A stretch of 6,840 nt of DNA from an uncultured Bacteroidota bacterium. Its GTDB lineage: Bacteria > Bacteroidota > Bacteroidia > Chitinophagales > S012-47. Below the pieces are notes generated by a model, which worked only from the letters and a program-made list of their open reading frames with translations, was not told the DNA's origin and made no database searches. Each line of letters opens with the position of its first letter. Positions within the stretch are counted from its first letter, which is position 1. Positions 1-6,260 of the stretch are shown here, piece by piece. The translations under genes were made by a program, and so were the position numbers. The stretch spans positions 1 to 6,840 of the forward strand of contig CAJXXO010000144.1 in NCBI GenBank assembly GCA_913062655.1, written 5' to 3'.

Positions 1-1025
1 ATTCGTCAACGATCGTGCAGAAAATGCATGAGCTTGGTGTGGGGGAGATTAATACGTTTACGATGGGGTTTAATGAGCCCACTGATGAGTTTTCCGATGC
101 GTCGGTAGTGGCAAAGCATTTTGGAACCAACCACCGAACGCACAGTCTTGATTTGAAGCCATTAGCTGATTTTCCAGAGGTGATTTGGCATGCAGAGGAG
201 CCCAAAATCAACCTTTTGCAAGGGTTTAACATGTCCAAGTTTGTCCGAGAACATGTGCCTGTGGTTCTCGGTGGATTAGGGGGAGATGAGCTATTTGCCG
301 GCTATCATATTCACCAATGGATCCAGGGTGTAGATTACCTGCGGCAAGGCAAATGGAAAGCCTTTTGGGCTACCATCCGTATCACGGGTAACCGTTGGCA
401 GGATCTGATGCTATGCGTTCGCCAACTGGGCAAGCGCGCTGTATTGCCCTACCTGCCGCGCACTTGGCAATGGGCACTGTTGCGCCACACCAACCCTATG
501 ATGGACTTCCTGCAGACAGAAGTTAGGCAGCAACAACTGCACCAGCTAGACAAGCTCAAAGAACCGGTGGGTGATCTACAGGATTATCTCCGCCATCAAT
601 ACTTTCACGGTCACCTTAGCTATTTACTCAAGTTTGAAGACCGCAATGCGATGCGCTTCGGTTTGGAGACACGTGTCCCCTTTGCGGATGATCCCCGATT
701 GATGGATCTGCTTTTTGCCCTGCCGGCAGCACAAAAGCTCCAACCCGGAGAAACCAAGGCTTTATTGCGCAAAGCGCAGGGATCGGTGCTGCCCCCTGCG
801 ATACGACATCGCCAGGATAAGGTGGGCTTTATCGCCCCTACCAACCAGTGGCTGCGCAGCCAGGATGATTGGATGGCCTTCTTTGATTACTCCTCTGCGG
901 TGCTGGATACCCATCGTATTAAACGAGAGAAGGCTAAATTTGATGGCATGCTGGCGTCTGACCGGTTTACACACGTGTTGCCTGTACTGACGTTAGCCCT
1001 TTGGGAACAGACCTTCTTTGCATGA
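1..1025 (+). CDS. asnB: Asparagine synthase (glutamine-hydrolysing)-type amidotransferase, C-terminal part; 5' end outside window
   Basis: This is the C-terminal synthetase domain of an AsnB-family enzyme, which activates a carboxylate with ATP and amidates it with ammonia from glutamine. The frame is open from the first bases. It begins SSTIVQKM, and the incomplete first codon ends in AT, so it probably reads D-SST, the tail of the SGGxDSS pyrophosphate-binding loop. GLGGDELFAGY (273-305) is the family's second signature. Further on are DRNAMRFGLETRVPF, the 'EVRVPF'-type segment, and the usual C-terminal LALWEQTFF. The N-terminal Cys-dependent glutaminase domain would lie upstream and cannot be checked. 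The stop (1023-1025) overlaps the next start as ATGA, so the two genes are probably translated together. Beside a flippase and an FkbM-like gene, the enzyme more likely amidates a glycan sugar acid or other cell-surface precursor than serves bulk asparagine synthesis; that is inference. The family call is firm, the exact substrate unknown. Confidence 0.9.
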   Translation, partial: SSTIVQKMHELGVGEINTFTMGFNEPTDEFSDASVVAKHFGTNHRTHSLDLKPLADFPEVIWHAEEPKINLLQGFNMSKFVREHVPVVLGGLGGDELFAGYHIHQWIQGVDYLRQGKWKAFWATIRITGNRWQDLMLCVRQLGKRAVLPYLPRTWQWALLRHTNPMMDFLQTEVRQQQLHQLDKLKEPVGDLQDYLRHQYFHGHLSYLLKFEDRNAMRFGLETRVPFADDPRLMDLLFALPAAQKLQPGETKALLRKAQGSVLPPAIRHRQDKVGFIAPTNQWLRSQDDWMAFFDYSSAVLDTHRIKREKAKFDGMLASDRFTHVLPVLTLALWEQTFFA

Positions 1026-1882
1026 TGCAATCCGTAAAAAATTGGCTTAAAAAGCATTTCTATATCCTGAAAGTCCGGGACAGGCTGGCGCCACAGGTAG
1101 GCATACAACAACGCCAATTGTTTCACTACTACCAGGACTTACAGGCACAAGGGCGCTTACCCGGCTTGGCCCACACTGGTTTCCGGGTCTTCTCCCAGTT
1201 TGAAGAAGATGGCAAGCTGTTGTATATCTTCTCGCTGATAGGGATGCGCCACAAGACCTTCCTGGATATCGGAGCAGACGATGGCGTGAACTCCAATTGT
1301 GCCAACTTCTATTTCCACTTTGGTTGGAATGGTCTCTTTATCGATGGGAATGCGACCGCTATCAGGCGAGGGCAACGTTTTTACGCCAAATACCCGCATC
1401 CCCATATGCCTCCGCCCACTTTTGTGCAAGGGCTGGTGAAGCGCGAAAATGTGAATGCGTTGGTGCAAAAAGGAGGCCTTTCCGGGGAGATCGACCTGCT
1501 GAGTATCGATATTGACGGCAACGACTATTGGATTTGGGACGCCCTGGAAGTGGTACAACCGCGGGTAGTCATCATCGAAACCCACGTGGAGTTTGGGCTA
1601 CGCAACATCGTAGTGCCCTACGATCCCGACTATGTGTATCCTGGCCAACATCCCGATTACCATGGCGCCTCACCCGTGGCTATGGTGAAGCTGGCCCAAC
1701 GGAAGGGGTACCGGCTGGTGGGGGCCAATGAGCTGGGCTTTAACTTTATTTTCGTAAAAAACGGGGAAGGTGACAATGCGTTACCGGAAGTAGCGGTGGA
1801 ATCGGTCTTACAACATCCACGCACAAAAGCTTCTTTTGCCCGGTTTGAGGCCATCAAAGACTGGGCCTATTTAGAAGGGTAA
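1022..1882 (+). CDS. FkbM-like methyltransferase-family protein (glycan cluster)
   Basis: The 286-aa protein has the layout of FkbM-type SAM-dependent methyltransferases. FSQFEEDGKL (57-66) matches the 'SQ.gEDg.l' entry motif. FLDIGADDGVNSN (80-92) is the glycine-rich SAM loop. GWNGLFIDGN (101-110) supplies the acidic residue after strand 2. IDLLSIDIDGNDYWIW (157-172) is the motif-IV-like acidic segment, followed by RVVIIETH. The IDIDGNDYW version is one I associate with uncharacterised proteins of polysaccharide clusters, so a sugar O-methyltransferase role is plausible but unproven. There is no signal peptide or membrane segment; a short basic N-terminus precedes the domain. ATG 1022 overlaps the asnB stop as ATGA, and ATG 1025 is equally possible. 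A TTG at 1001 in the same frame would sit inside asnB and is less likely. The 3' end overlaps the convergent flippase gene by 12 bp. The fold is fairly sure; activity and substrate are not. Confidence 0.75.
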   Translation: MMQSVKNWLKKHFYILKVRDRLAPQVGIQQRQLFHYYQDLQAQGRLPGLAHTGFRVFSQFEEDGKLLYIFSLIGMRHKTFLDIGADDGVNSNCANFYFHFGWNGLFIDGNATAIRRGQRFYAKYPHPHMPPPTFVQGLVKRENVNALVQKGGLSGEIDLLSIDIDGNDYWIWDALEVVQPRVVIIETHVEFGLRNIVVPYDPDYVYPGQHPDYHGASPVAMVKLAQRKGYRLVGANELGFNFIFVKNGEGDNALPEVAVESVLQHPRTKASFARFEAIKDWAYLEG

Positions 1883-3187
1883 AATACCCGGCCGAATACC
1901 CAACCGCTGGCGCACCTGCCAATAGAGTAAGCCTTTCCACAACAGTTCACTGCCCAAGGTAGCCAGGGCTGCCCCCGAAATACCTAATACTGGTATCAGC
2001 CCGATATTCAAGCCGATATTGACCCCGGCAGAAACAGCCATCACCTGTGTAGTGATCCGTTCATGACCGGTCATCGACATGAGGTAACCCACCGGCCCAA
2101 AACTGACCTGTATTAACACGATGAGCACAAACCACAGCAAGACTTCACCACCGGCTGGAAAAGCGGGACCAAACCAGCCCAGAATAGTACTCCTGAATAG
2201 CGCCAACACGGCACCCCCTATCAACGTGAGGAGCAATACACCGCCAACCAACTGACGTAAAGTAGATTGCAGGGTGGCTATTTTGCCTTTCGCATGCTGC
2301 TGGGCAATGAGCGGTGCCACCACCATCTCCATTACGAGGAAAGGAAAGAGCAGTAGTGACCCCAACCGGACAGGAATGCGGTAAATACCCGTCTGCTCAG
2401 CGTCCAGCAACGTACCGATCATGAGAATGTCGGTGTGGCTATTGATAACATGCATACCGCTGATCAACAGGAAATAAAACCCTCCTTTGAGCCAGGTCTT
2501 CGGTCGATAAGCCGTGTGAACTTTGCGGGGAGCGACAGGTTGCAATCGCATCACCATGGATAAGCTGATGAGCATGGCCACACCCATAGCGCCTATGTTT
2601 ATGGCAATCGCCTCCTTGGTGGAAAGTGGACCGATGGTAAAATGAACGGCAACCATTACCACCAGGAAAAAAAGTGGACGGATTACCCCTTCCGGCAACT
2701 GTGCCCGGTGTGTATGGTGCAGGCCGGTAAGTGTACCTTGCCACACCGGTACCAGGGCAAAAAATGGCAAACTGAAAAGGCCGAGTTGCAATCCTTGTCG
2801 CAAGCTTTCATCAGTTGGCCAGGGCAGCAGGTAAATCATCGAATAGGTCACCAGCATTAGGACTAGGGAGGCCAGCAAAGTAGCCCCCACGGCAAATTGC
2901 TGCAATCCGCGCAACAGGCCCCAAGACTGGTGCTCCAGGTACTGGGCGACCTCCCGGGTAAGTAACGAACGAAAACCCATACTGGCGGGTAAGGCCAGCA
3001 GGGTAACCATGGCAAAGGCAAAGGCAAAGACGCCATAGCCTTCAGCGCCCAACCACCGGGTTAGCAACAGGCTGCTGGCAAAGCCTAACACCTGAGCAAC
3101 CAAGCGAACCATAAATGTGCCCCGCAGCCGAGGCAACAAGTAGGTTTTCAGCAAAGAAGCCGTCCCGGTTGGTTGTTCAGGTGTCAT
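1871..3187 (-). CDS. Polysaccharide/oligosaccharide flippase, Wzx-like (MOP/PST family)
   Basis: A 438-aa, almost entirely hydrophobic inner-membrane protein with about 12 predicted helices and basic loops. Family landmarks are in the expected order. The N-terminal RWLGAEGYGVFAFAFA (44-59) leads to PASMGFRSLLTRE. DILMIGTLLDAEQTGIYRI (253-271) lies mid-protein. MSMTGHERITTQ (370-381) precedes NIGLNIGLIPVLGISGAALAT. These are typical of polysaccharide-synthesis transporters that flip undecaprenyl-linked oligosaccharides across the inner membrane. Length is within the family range and no frameshift is seen. ATG 3185-3187 was chosen because it leaves a short hydrophilic start before the first amphipathic stretch; no Shine-Dalgarno is visible. 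It is transcribed against the asnB/FkbM-like pair and away from the NYN gene, so it has its own promoter in 3188-3318, where I could not find a good -7 element on this strand. The transported glycan is unknown. Confidence 0.88.
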   Translation of the reverse strand: MTPEQPTGTASLLKTYLLPRLRGTFMVRLVAQVLGFASSLLLTRWLGAEGYGVFAFAFAMVTLLALPASMGFRSLLTREVAQYLEHQSWGLLRGLQQFAVGATLLASLVLMLVTYSMIYLLPWPTDESLRQGLQLGLFSLPFFALVPVWQGTLTGLHHTHRAQLPEGVIRPLFFLVVMVAVHFTIGPLSTKEAIAINIGAMGVAMLISLSMVMRLQPVAPRKVHTAYRPKTWLKGGFYFLLISGMHVINSHTDILMIGTLLDAEQTGIYRIPVRLGSLLLFPFLVMEMVVAPLIAQQHAKGKIATLQSTLRQLVGGVLLLTLIGGAVLALFRSTILGWFGPAFPAGGEVLLWFVLIVLIQVSFGPVGYLMSMTGHERITTQVMAVSAGVNIGLNIGLIPVLGISGAALATLGSELLWKGLLYWQVRQRLGIRPGILPF

Positions 3188-3272
3188 GATGTGAATAGAT
3201 GCAAGTGTTCGACCATTGGTTGCCAGCCGCTAAAATAGCTATACCAAACAGGTAGTCGTTGCACCAAATTTG

Positions 3273-3280
3273 TATTTTTG
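3273..3280 (+). promoter_or_regulatory. Bacteroidota-type -7 promoter element (TATTTTTG) of the NYN operon
   Basis: TATTTTTG matches the TAnnTTTG -7 consensus of the Bacteroidota primary sigma factor exactly. It lies 38 bp before the NYN start codon, giving a leader of about 30 nt. No TTTG-type -33 element sits at the usual distance; the nearest TTG (3259-3261) is too close. The 131-bp region 3188-3318 must also serve the divergent flippase gene. The match is seen in the sequence; promoter function is inferred. Confidence 0.4.
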
Positions 3281-3318
3281 CGCCCCCTGTATTCAATTAA
3301 TAGCGTAAACAAATTAAC

Positions 3319-3825
3319 ATGATTAAGCATCACGATCAGCGGGTCGGCCTATTTGTCGATGTGCAAAACCTCTATTATTCAGCTAAAAACTTATACCAGG
3401 GCCGTGTCAATTTTGAGGAACTCATGTCCCTGGCCGTGGAAGACCGTAAATTGATACGCGCCATCGCCTATGTTATCAGTGCAGATAATTCCGATGAAAA
3501 CAAATTTTTTGATGTACTCGGCTACATGGGCTATGAGGTCCGCCAGAAGGACCTGCAGTCGTACTGGGGCGGTAAAGTAAAGGGCGACTGGGATGTCGGG
3601 TTGACAATTGATGCGGTGAAGATGGCCGATAAGCTGGATGTGGTAGTACTGATTACCGGTGATGGCGATTACGTGCCCCTGGTGGAATATTTGCAGTTTA
3701 AAGGTACCTTAGTGGAAGTGATGGCGTTTGGCCGTACCGCCTCCAGCAAGTTGATCGAACAGTGTAACGATTTTACGGACCTGGACCGCCATCAGGAAAA
3801 TTTACTCTTCATAAAACCAGAATGA
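3319..3825 (+). CDS. NYN/LabA-like (PIN-fold) putative ribonuclease
   Basis: The 168-aa protein is a single NYN domain (DUF88/LabA group, PIN-like fold), a family of metal-dependent RNA-cleaving proteins. The acidic sites are all present. LFVDVQNLYY (11-20) carries the first Asp (D14) and the conserved Asn. KGDWDVGLTIDAV (88-100) carries D90, D92 and D98. VVLITGDGDYVPLVEYL (109-125) carries D115 and D117 of the SGDGD-type motif. Nothing is fused to the domain, so partners or RNA targets must come from elsewhere. The ATG at 3319 follows an AT-rich leader without a Shine-Dalgarno, as is usual for this phylum. The stop overlaps the next start as ATGA, so the downstream unknown gene is probably co-translated. 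A nuclease role follows from intact acidic residues and family knowledge; no substrate can be read from the sequence. Confidence in the fold is high. Confidence 0.88.
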   Translation: MIKHHDQRVGLFVDVQNLYYSAKNLYQGRVNFEELMSLAVEDRKLIRAIAYVISADNSDENKFFDVLGYMGYEVRQKDLQSYWGGKVKGDWDVGLTIDAVKMADKLDVVVLITGDGDYVPLVEYLQFKGTLVEVMAFGRTASSKLIEQCNDFTDLDRHQENLLFIKPE

Positions 3826-4442
3826 GCACACCACAAGTCTTTTACTCCGCTGAATTACGCTGGTGGGGTACCGGCTACCTCCCCCAACCAGTGACCAATG
3901 CCCTGCAGCAATTGCCGGGGCAAGACCAGGCACCACGACTGGACCGGTATGTCATGCAACACACCGCATTGAGCAGCATCAAATGGCGCGAAGGCGCCCT
4001 GGAGGTCAAGTCGATGACTGCTGACCCCACCGAACTGGAACCACCCTTAGAACGCTTTGGCCCCGTCACATTCTGGGAAAAATGGCGCTTACCCGGTAAA
4101 ATAGAGTTGGAAGGGGCACAGTGGCTGTCGGTGCACAAGTACCGCACCCTTGCCTTTTATCATCCTAAGGAAGGCTGGCTACTACAGTCACCTACTACAC
4201 CCATACCAGCCGGCTGTCAGTTGGAATGGTCAAAGGTGGAAGTAAAAGGACGCACCTATTGGTCGCTGGGCTTGGAAGCGTTTGATGAAGCAGGATTACA
4301 AGGGGCCGAAGCATTGGTTACTTCTACCTTTATCAAACTCATGGAGGGTATCAGCGAGCTGGAGGGCTTGCTACGACATGCCCAACGGTTGGACTATCCG
4401 CGTTGGCTGCGTCAGTTCTCCTCATCAGGTGATTTGTTGTAG
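3822..4442 (+). CDS. Conserved-looking hypothetical protein, possibly CYTH-like fold, coupled to NYN gene
   Basis: I do not recognise this 206-aa protein with certainty. It is soluble, with no signal peptide, membrane helix or Cys cluster, and is Trp-rich. Charged residues alternate along likely beta-strands: RLDRYVM (39-45), then IKWREGALEVK (53-63), FWEKWRL (84-90), VHKYRTL (104-110) and LEWSKVEVKGR (134-144). A likely helical C-terminus follows (about 157-200). The R-x-D-x-Y then K-x-R-E-G-x-L-E-x-K order recalls CYTH/triphosphate-tunnel proteins, in which such residues line a beta-barrel and bind triphosphates or RNA ends. The usual N-terminal ExExK signature is absent, so this is a weak structural guess. 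ATG 3822 overlaps the NYN stop as ATGA, implying the two proteins are made together. The last 31 bp lie antisense to the end of the PAS gene. The gene call is strong, the function unknown. Confidence 0.75.
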   Translation: MSTPQVFYSAELRWWGTGYLPQPVTNALQQLPGQDQAPRLDRYVMQHTALSSIKWREGALEVKSMTADPTELEPPLERFGPVTFWEKWRLPGKIELEGAQWLSVHKYRTLAFYHPKEGWLLQSPTTPIPAGCQLEWSKVEVKGRTYWSLGLEAFDEAGLQGAEALVTSTFIKLMEGISELEGLLRHAQRLDYPRWLRQFSSSGDLL

Positions 4443-5656
4443 CGTCTGGCGATCTCGTCCAGGTCGCCCTGGGCTCCGATCTCTTCTGCTTTATTGATCA
4501 TCTTCCGAATATATCTATCCAATTCATCTGCTGAGTACAGCATCATCGGTAAGGCCTCCTTTACCTCCATCTCCGTGGTTTGCAATACTTGCAACAGCCC
4601 CAGCAGATTGGCCACCGGTTTGCGCAACTCATGCGCCCCAATGAAGGCAATTTCATGCAAGCCTTCATTTTTGACTTTCAGGTCATTAATGGTTTGCAGG
4701 TAAAAGGTAATATCCCGACCATAACAGGCCGCACCGACTACCTGTCCACCAACCCGGATGGGCAGTAGATCAAATTGTACGTCAATCTCTTCTTCTTCTT
4801 CGACCCTGAAATGCTTTGTAACCGACACCTCCTCTCCGGCCAACACTTTGTCATACTGTGCCCCCCACCAGGCCCTGCTCTCTTCATCCACCTTATCCGA
4901 TAAAACAGAATCGCTAATGAGCGGCACTACTTCATACAACCGGTAAAACCAGGCGCTAAAGTCCTGGTTAAAAGAAAGAAAACGCTTCTCCCGGTCAATC
5001 GACCACATAATGTCATCGGTGGTGTTGATCAGCGTTTCCAGTTGTTGCTTCATCAACTGCTCCTGTTGCAGCCGTGCTATCTCCTTCTGCTGCTTTTCAT
5101 ACAGTTTTGTGAGATCGGTAATGGTCACCAATCGCCCCTTTTTACCCTGAAAGATTACATCAAAGGCGGCCGTCTTGATTTGCTTGTGTGCACCTTGCTT
5201 TGTGATATGCGTCCATACCCGTTCCATATCCCTTTGCTTAGGTTCTAGTTGCAGGTAATGGCGTAGGCTTTTCGCTTCTGCAGGAGGGCGGATATCCAGT
5301 ATGGTCATGGATTGAAACTCTTCCAGCGTGTATCCATAATTTTCAATAGCTGCATCATTAACAGACAAGAAGCGAAGCGTATGTATGTCATATATCCACA
5401 TGGGATTGGGATTCGCCTGAAAGAGCTGTAAAAACACCTGATCGGTCTGGTGGATGCGTTGCTCCTTATGTCGGATAATAAAGAAACTGATAATGGCGAT
5501 GAGAATCACAAATAGACTCCCCTTGAACATTTGCCAGAAAGTAAGCTCACTGACACTGGCTCCCTCAGCTACTGTGGAGACTAAAACATCCGTTACAAAT
5601 ATCCAGAGTAGACCAATCAGAATAATCAGCAGCGGTACAAGTCGGGAGGTACGCAT
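4412..5656 (-). CDS. Membrane double-PAS sensor with HisKA-like DHp region but no ATPase domain
   Basis: The 414-aa protein has two N-terminal membrane helices (about 7-27 and 45-62) around a short, probably periplasmic loop. PAS 1 follows (about 73-183; FQANPNPMWIYD and ENYGYTLEEF are typical PAS strings). A coiled-coil linker (183-206) leads to PAS 2 (about 204-318; ending VVGAACYGRDIT). The DHp-like helix pair (about 328-393) carries the H-box IAFIGAHELRKPVANLLGL, whose phosphoacceptor candidate is H342. After about 20 more residues the protein stops. No N, G1, F or G2 box of a HATPase_c domain is present, and the frame downstream is antisense to another gene. It can therefore sense and dimerise, but not phosphorylate itself. 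It may be phosphorylated in trans or compete with a kinase. ATG 5654-5656 gives an N-terminus directly before helix 1. It lies 59 bp after the zinc-ribbon gene and may share its transcript. Confidence 0.82.
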   Translation of the reverse strand: MRTSRLVPLLIILIGLLWIFVTDVLVSTVAEGASVSELTFWQMFKGSLFVILIAIISFFIIRHKEQRIHQTDQVFLQLFQANPNPMWIYDIHTLRFLSVNDAAIENYGYTLEEFQSMTILDIRPPAEAKSLRHYLQLEPKQRDMERVWTHITKQGAHKQIKTAAFDVIFQGKKGRLVTITDLTKLYEKQQKEIARLQQEQLMKQQLETLINTTDDIMWSIDREKRFLSFNQDFSAWFYRLYEVVPLISDSVLSDKVDEESRAWWGAQYDKVLAGEEVSVTKHFRVEEEEEIDVQFDLLPIRVGGQVVGAACYGRDITFYLQTINDLKVKNEGLHEIAFIGAHELRKPVANLLGLLQVLQTTEMEVKEALPMMLYSADELDRYIRKMINKAEEIGAQGDLDEIARRYNKSPDEEN

Positions 5657-5715
5657 AATGAAACTATTCTATGTAAGGTACCAATTTTCTACTGCACTGA
5701 AGAATCACTCCCTGC

Positions 5716-6078
5716 TTAATCTACATACTCCTGACGCTCAACTAAGTAAAAATACTCCTCGTCCAACTGCAGATACCCCTGATCATAGACGAAGCGATAA
5801 AGGGTACCCTTTCGCGTACGATATTCATTGGTAAAGTAATTGAAATTGAAACCTCTTTGCAGCAGATCATACCGGTGCACCTTTCCCTTGCCTTTTGGAT
5901 TGAGGTCCTTCAGGATATTGCGGTTTCGCTTCAAGGTCTGATTGATCTGTCGTACCAGGTTGATTTCTGTCCGGTTCTGGCGATAGTTATACATATTACG
6001 GCAGTTATCAGAACAAAACTTTTTGTCTGACCGGCCATAAATGGTAACCCCGCATTCCAAACAGGCTTTTTCTTCCAT
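5716..6078 (-). CDS. Small zinc-ribbon protein of unknown function
   Basis: The 120-aa protein opens with four Cys in the pattern C-x2-C-x12-C-x3-C (C6, C9, C22, C26), within CLECG and GRSDKKFCSDNCRNMYNYRQ. This is a treble-clef or ribbon-like zinc site. A basic, helix-prone middle follows (INLVRQINQTLKRNRNILK, 39-57). The tail is rich in aromatic residues, including GFNFNYFTNEYRTRKGTLY (76-94) and YDQGYLQLDEEYFYL. The DKKFCSD-CRN string and the GFNFNYFT tail match a small conserved protein I recall from many Bacteroidota genomes, always without an assigned role. DNA or RNA binding is a reasonable guess from the basic helix and zinc site but is not shown. No earlier in-frame ATG was found. 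It diverges from ssb across a 182-bp region and precedes the PAS gene on the same strand. It could be a general housekeeping factor rather than part of a local system. Confidence 0.75.
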   Translation of the reverse strand: MEEKACLECGVTIYGRSDKKFCSDNCRNMYNYRQNRTEINLVRQINQTLKRNRNILKDLNPKGKGKVHRYDLLQRGFNFNYFTNEYRTRKGTLYRFVYDQGYLQLDEEYFYLVERQEYVD

Positions 6079-6116
6079 ATCATGAAATATAGTAAAAACA
6101 AGGGTAAAGCCGAAAA

Positions 6117-6150
6117 CAAACGGTAATAATCGGATACAATCGACTACAAA
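6117..6150 (-). promoter_or_regulatory. Candidate promoter of the zinc-ribbon gene
   Basis: Read on the minus strand, a TTTG (complement of 6147-6150) lies 21 bp before TACCGTTTG (complement of 6117-6125). This resembles the Bacteroidota TTTG/TAnnTTTG pair, but with one extra base inside the -7 element. The start codon lies about 40 bp further on. The match is imperfect and overlaps the decamer repeats, so confidence is low. Confidence 0.22.
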
Positions 6151-6171
6151 CGACTATCTACCGACTATAAT
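6121..6171. repeat. Degenerate direct-repeat array with about 10-bp period upstream of ssb
   Basis: Five decamers follow each other: CGGTAATAAT (6121), CGGATACAAT (6131), CGACTACAAA (6141), CGACTATCTA (6151) and, after one extra C, CGACTATAAT (6162). All start with CG, and the last three share CGACTA. The period is close to one helical turn, so repeated elements would face the same side of the DNA. The array lies between the divergent zinc-ribbon and ssb genes. It could be a stack of regulator sites or merely low-complexity drift. Confidence 0.5.
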
Positions 6172-6174
6172 TTG
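6166..6174 (+). promoter_or_regulatory. Candidate ssb promoter core (TATAATTTG)
   Basis: TATAATTTG contains an exact TATAAT hexamer and ends in TTTG, close to the Bacteroidota TAnnTTTG -7 element but with one extra base. It lies at the end of the decamer array, about 86 bp before the ssb ATG, so the leader would be about 80 nt. No clear -33 element is seen. A second weaker match, CAACTTTG, occurs at 6185-6192. Confidence 0.3.
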
Positions 6175-6260
6175 GTAGGGGCCCCAACTTTGCTCCAGCG
6201 ACATTCGAAATCGATGTCCCCAATGCTCAACTCATTTATTCACCAAAAAAATTGTCAACT

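Noticed and set aside
1001..1021. Upstream TTG start for the FkbM-like gene
   Set aside because: It would extend the protein by seven residues into asnB. The ATG at 1022, overlapping the asnB stop, is the simpler and more usual arrangement.
1157..1585. 142-aa minus-strand frame inside the FkbM-like gene
   Set aside because: It mirrors a gene with clear family motifs on the + strand and has none of its own.
3188..3318. Promoter for the flippase on the minus strand
   Set aside because: A promoter must exist here, but the best candidates (TATAGCTA, TATTTTAG) deviate from the -7 consensus or lack a correctly spaced -33 element, so no site is annotated.
4787..4801. CTT-rich trinucleotide tract in the PAS gene
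   Set aside because: It encodes a short Glu run (residues 286-290) between PAS strands. Being in-frame and short, it does not suggest phase variation.
5454..5834. Long + strand frame (126 aa) over the PAS/zinc-ribbon junction
   Set aside because: It is antisense to two well-supported genes, crosses the intergenic gap, and its translation shows no recognisable domain.
6084..6091. TATATTTC on the minus strand as -7 element of the zinc-ribbon gene
   Set aside because: It lies only about five bases before the start codon, which would require a leaderless transcript, and its last base differs from the consensus.
6252..6260. TTG start for ssb giving MSTMSNLNN
   Set aside because: SSB proteins typically start right before the NLNNSV segment, which the ATG at 6261 gives; a TTG start is not needed.
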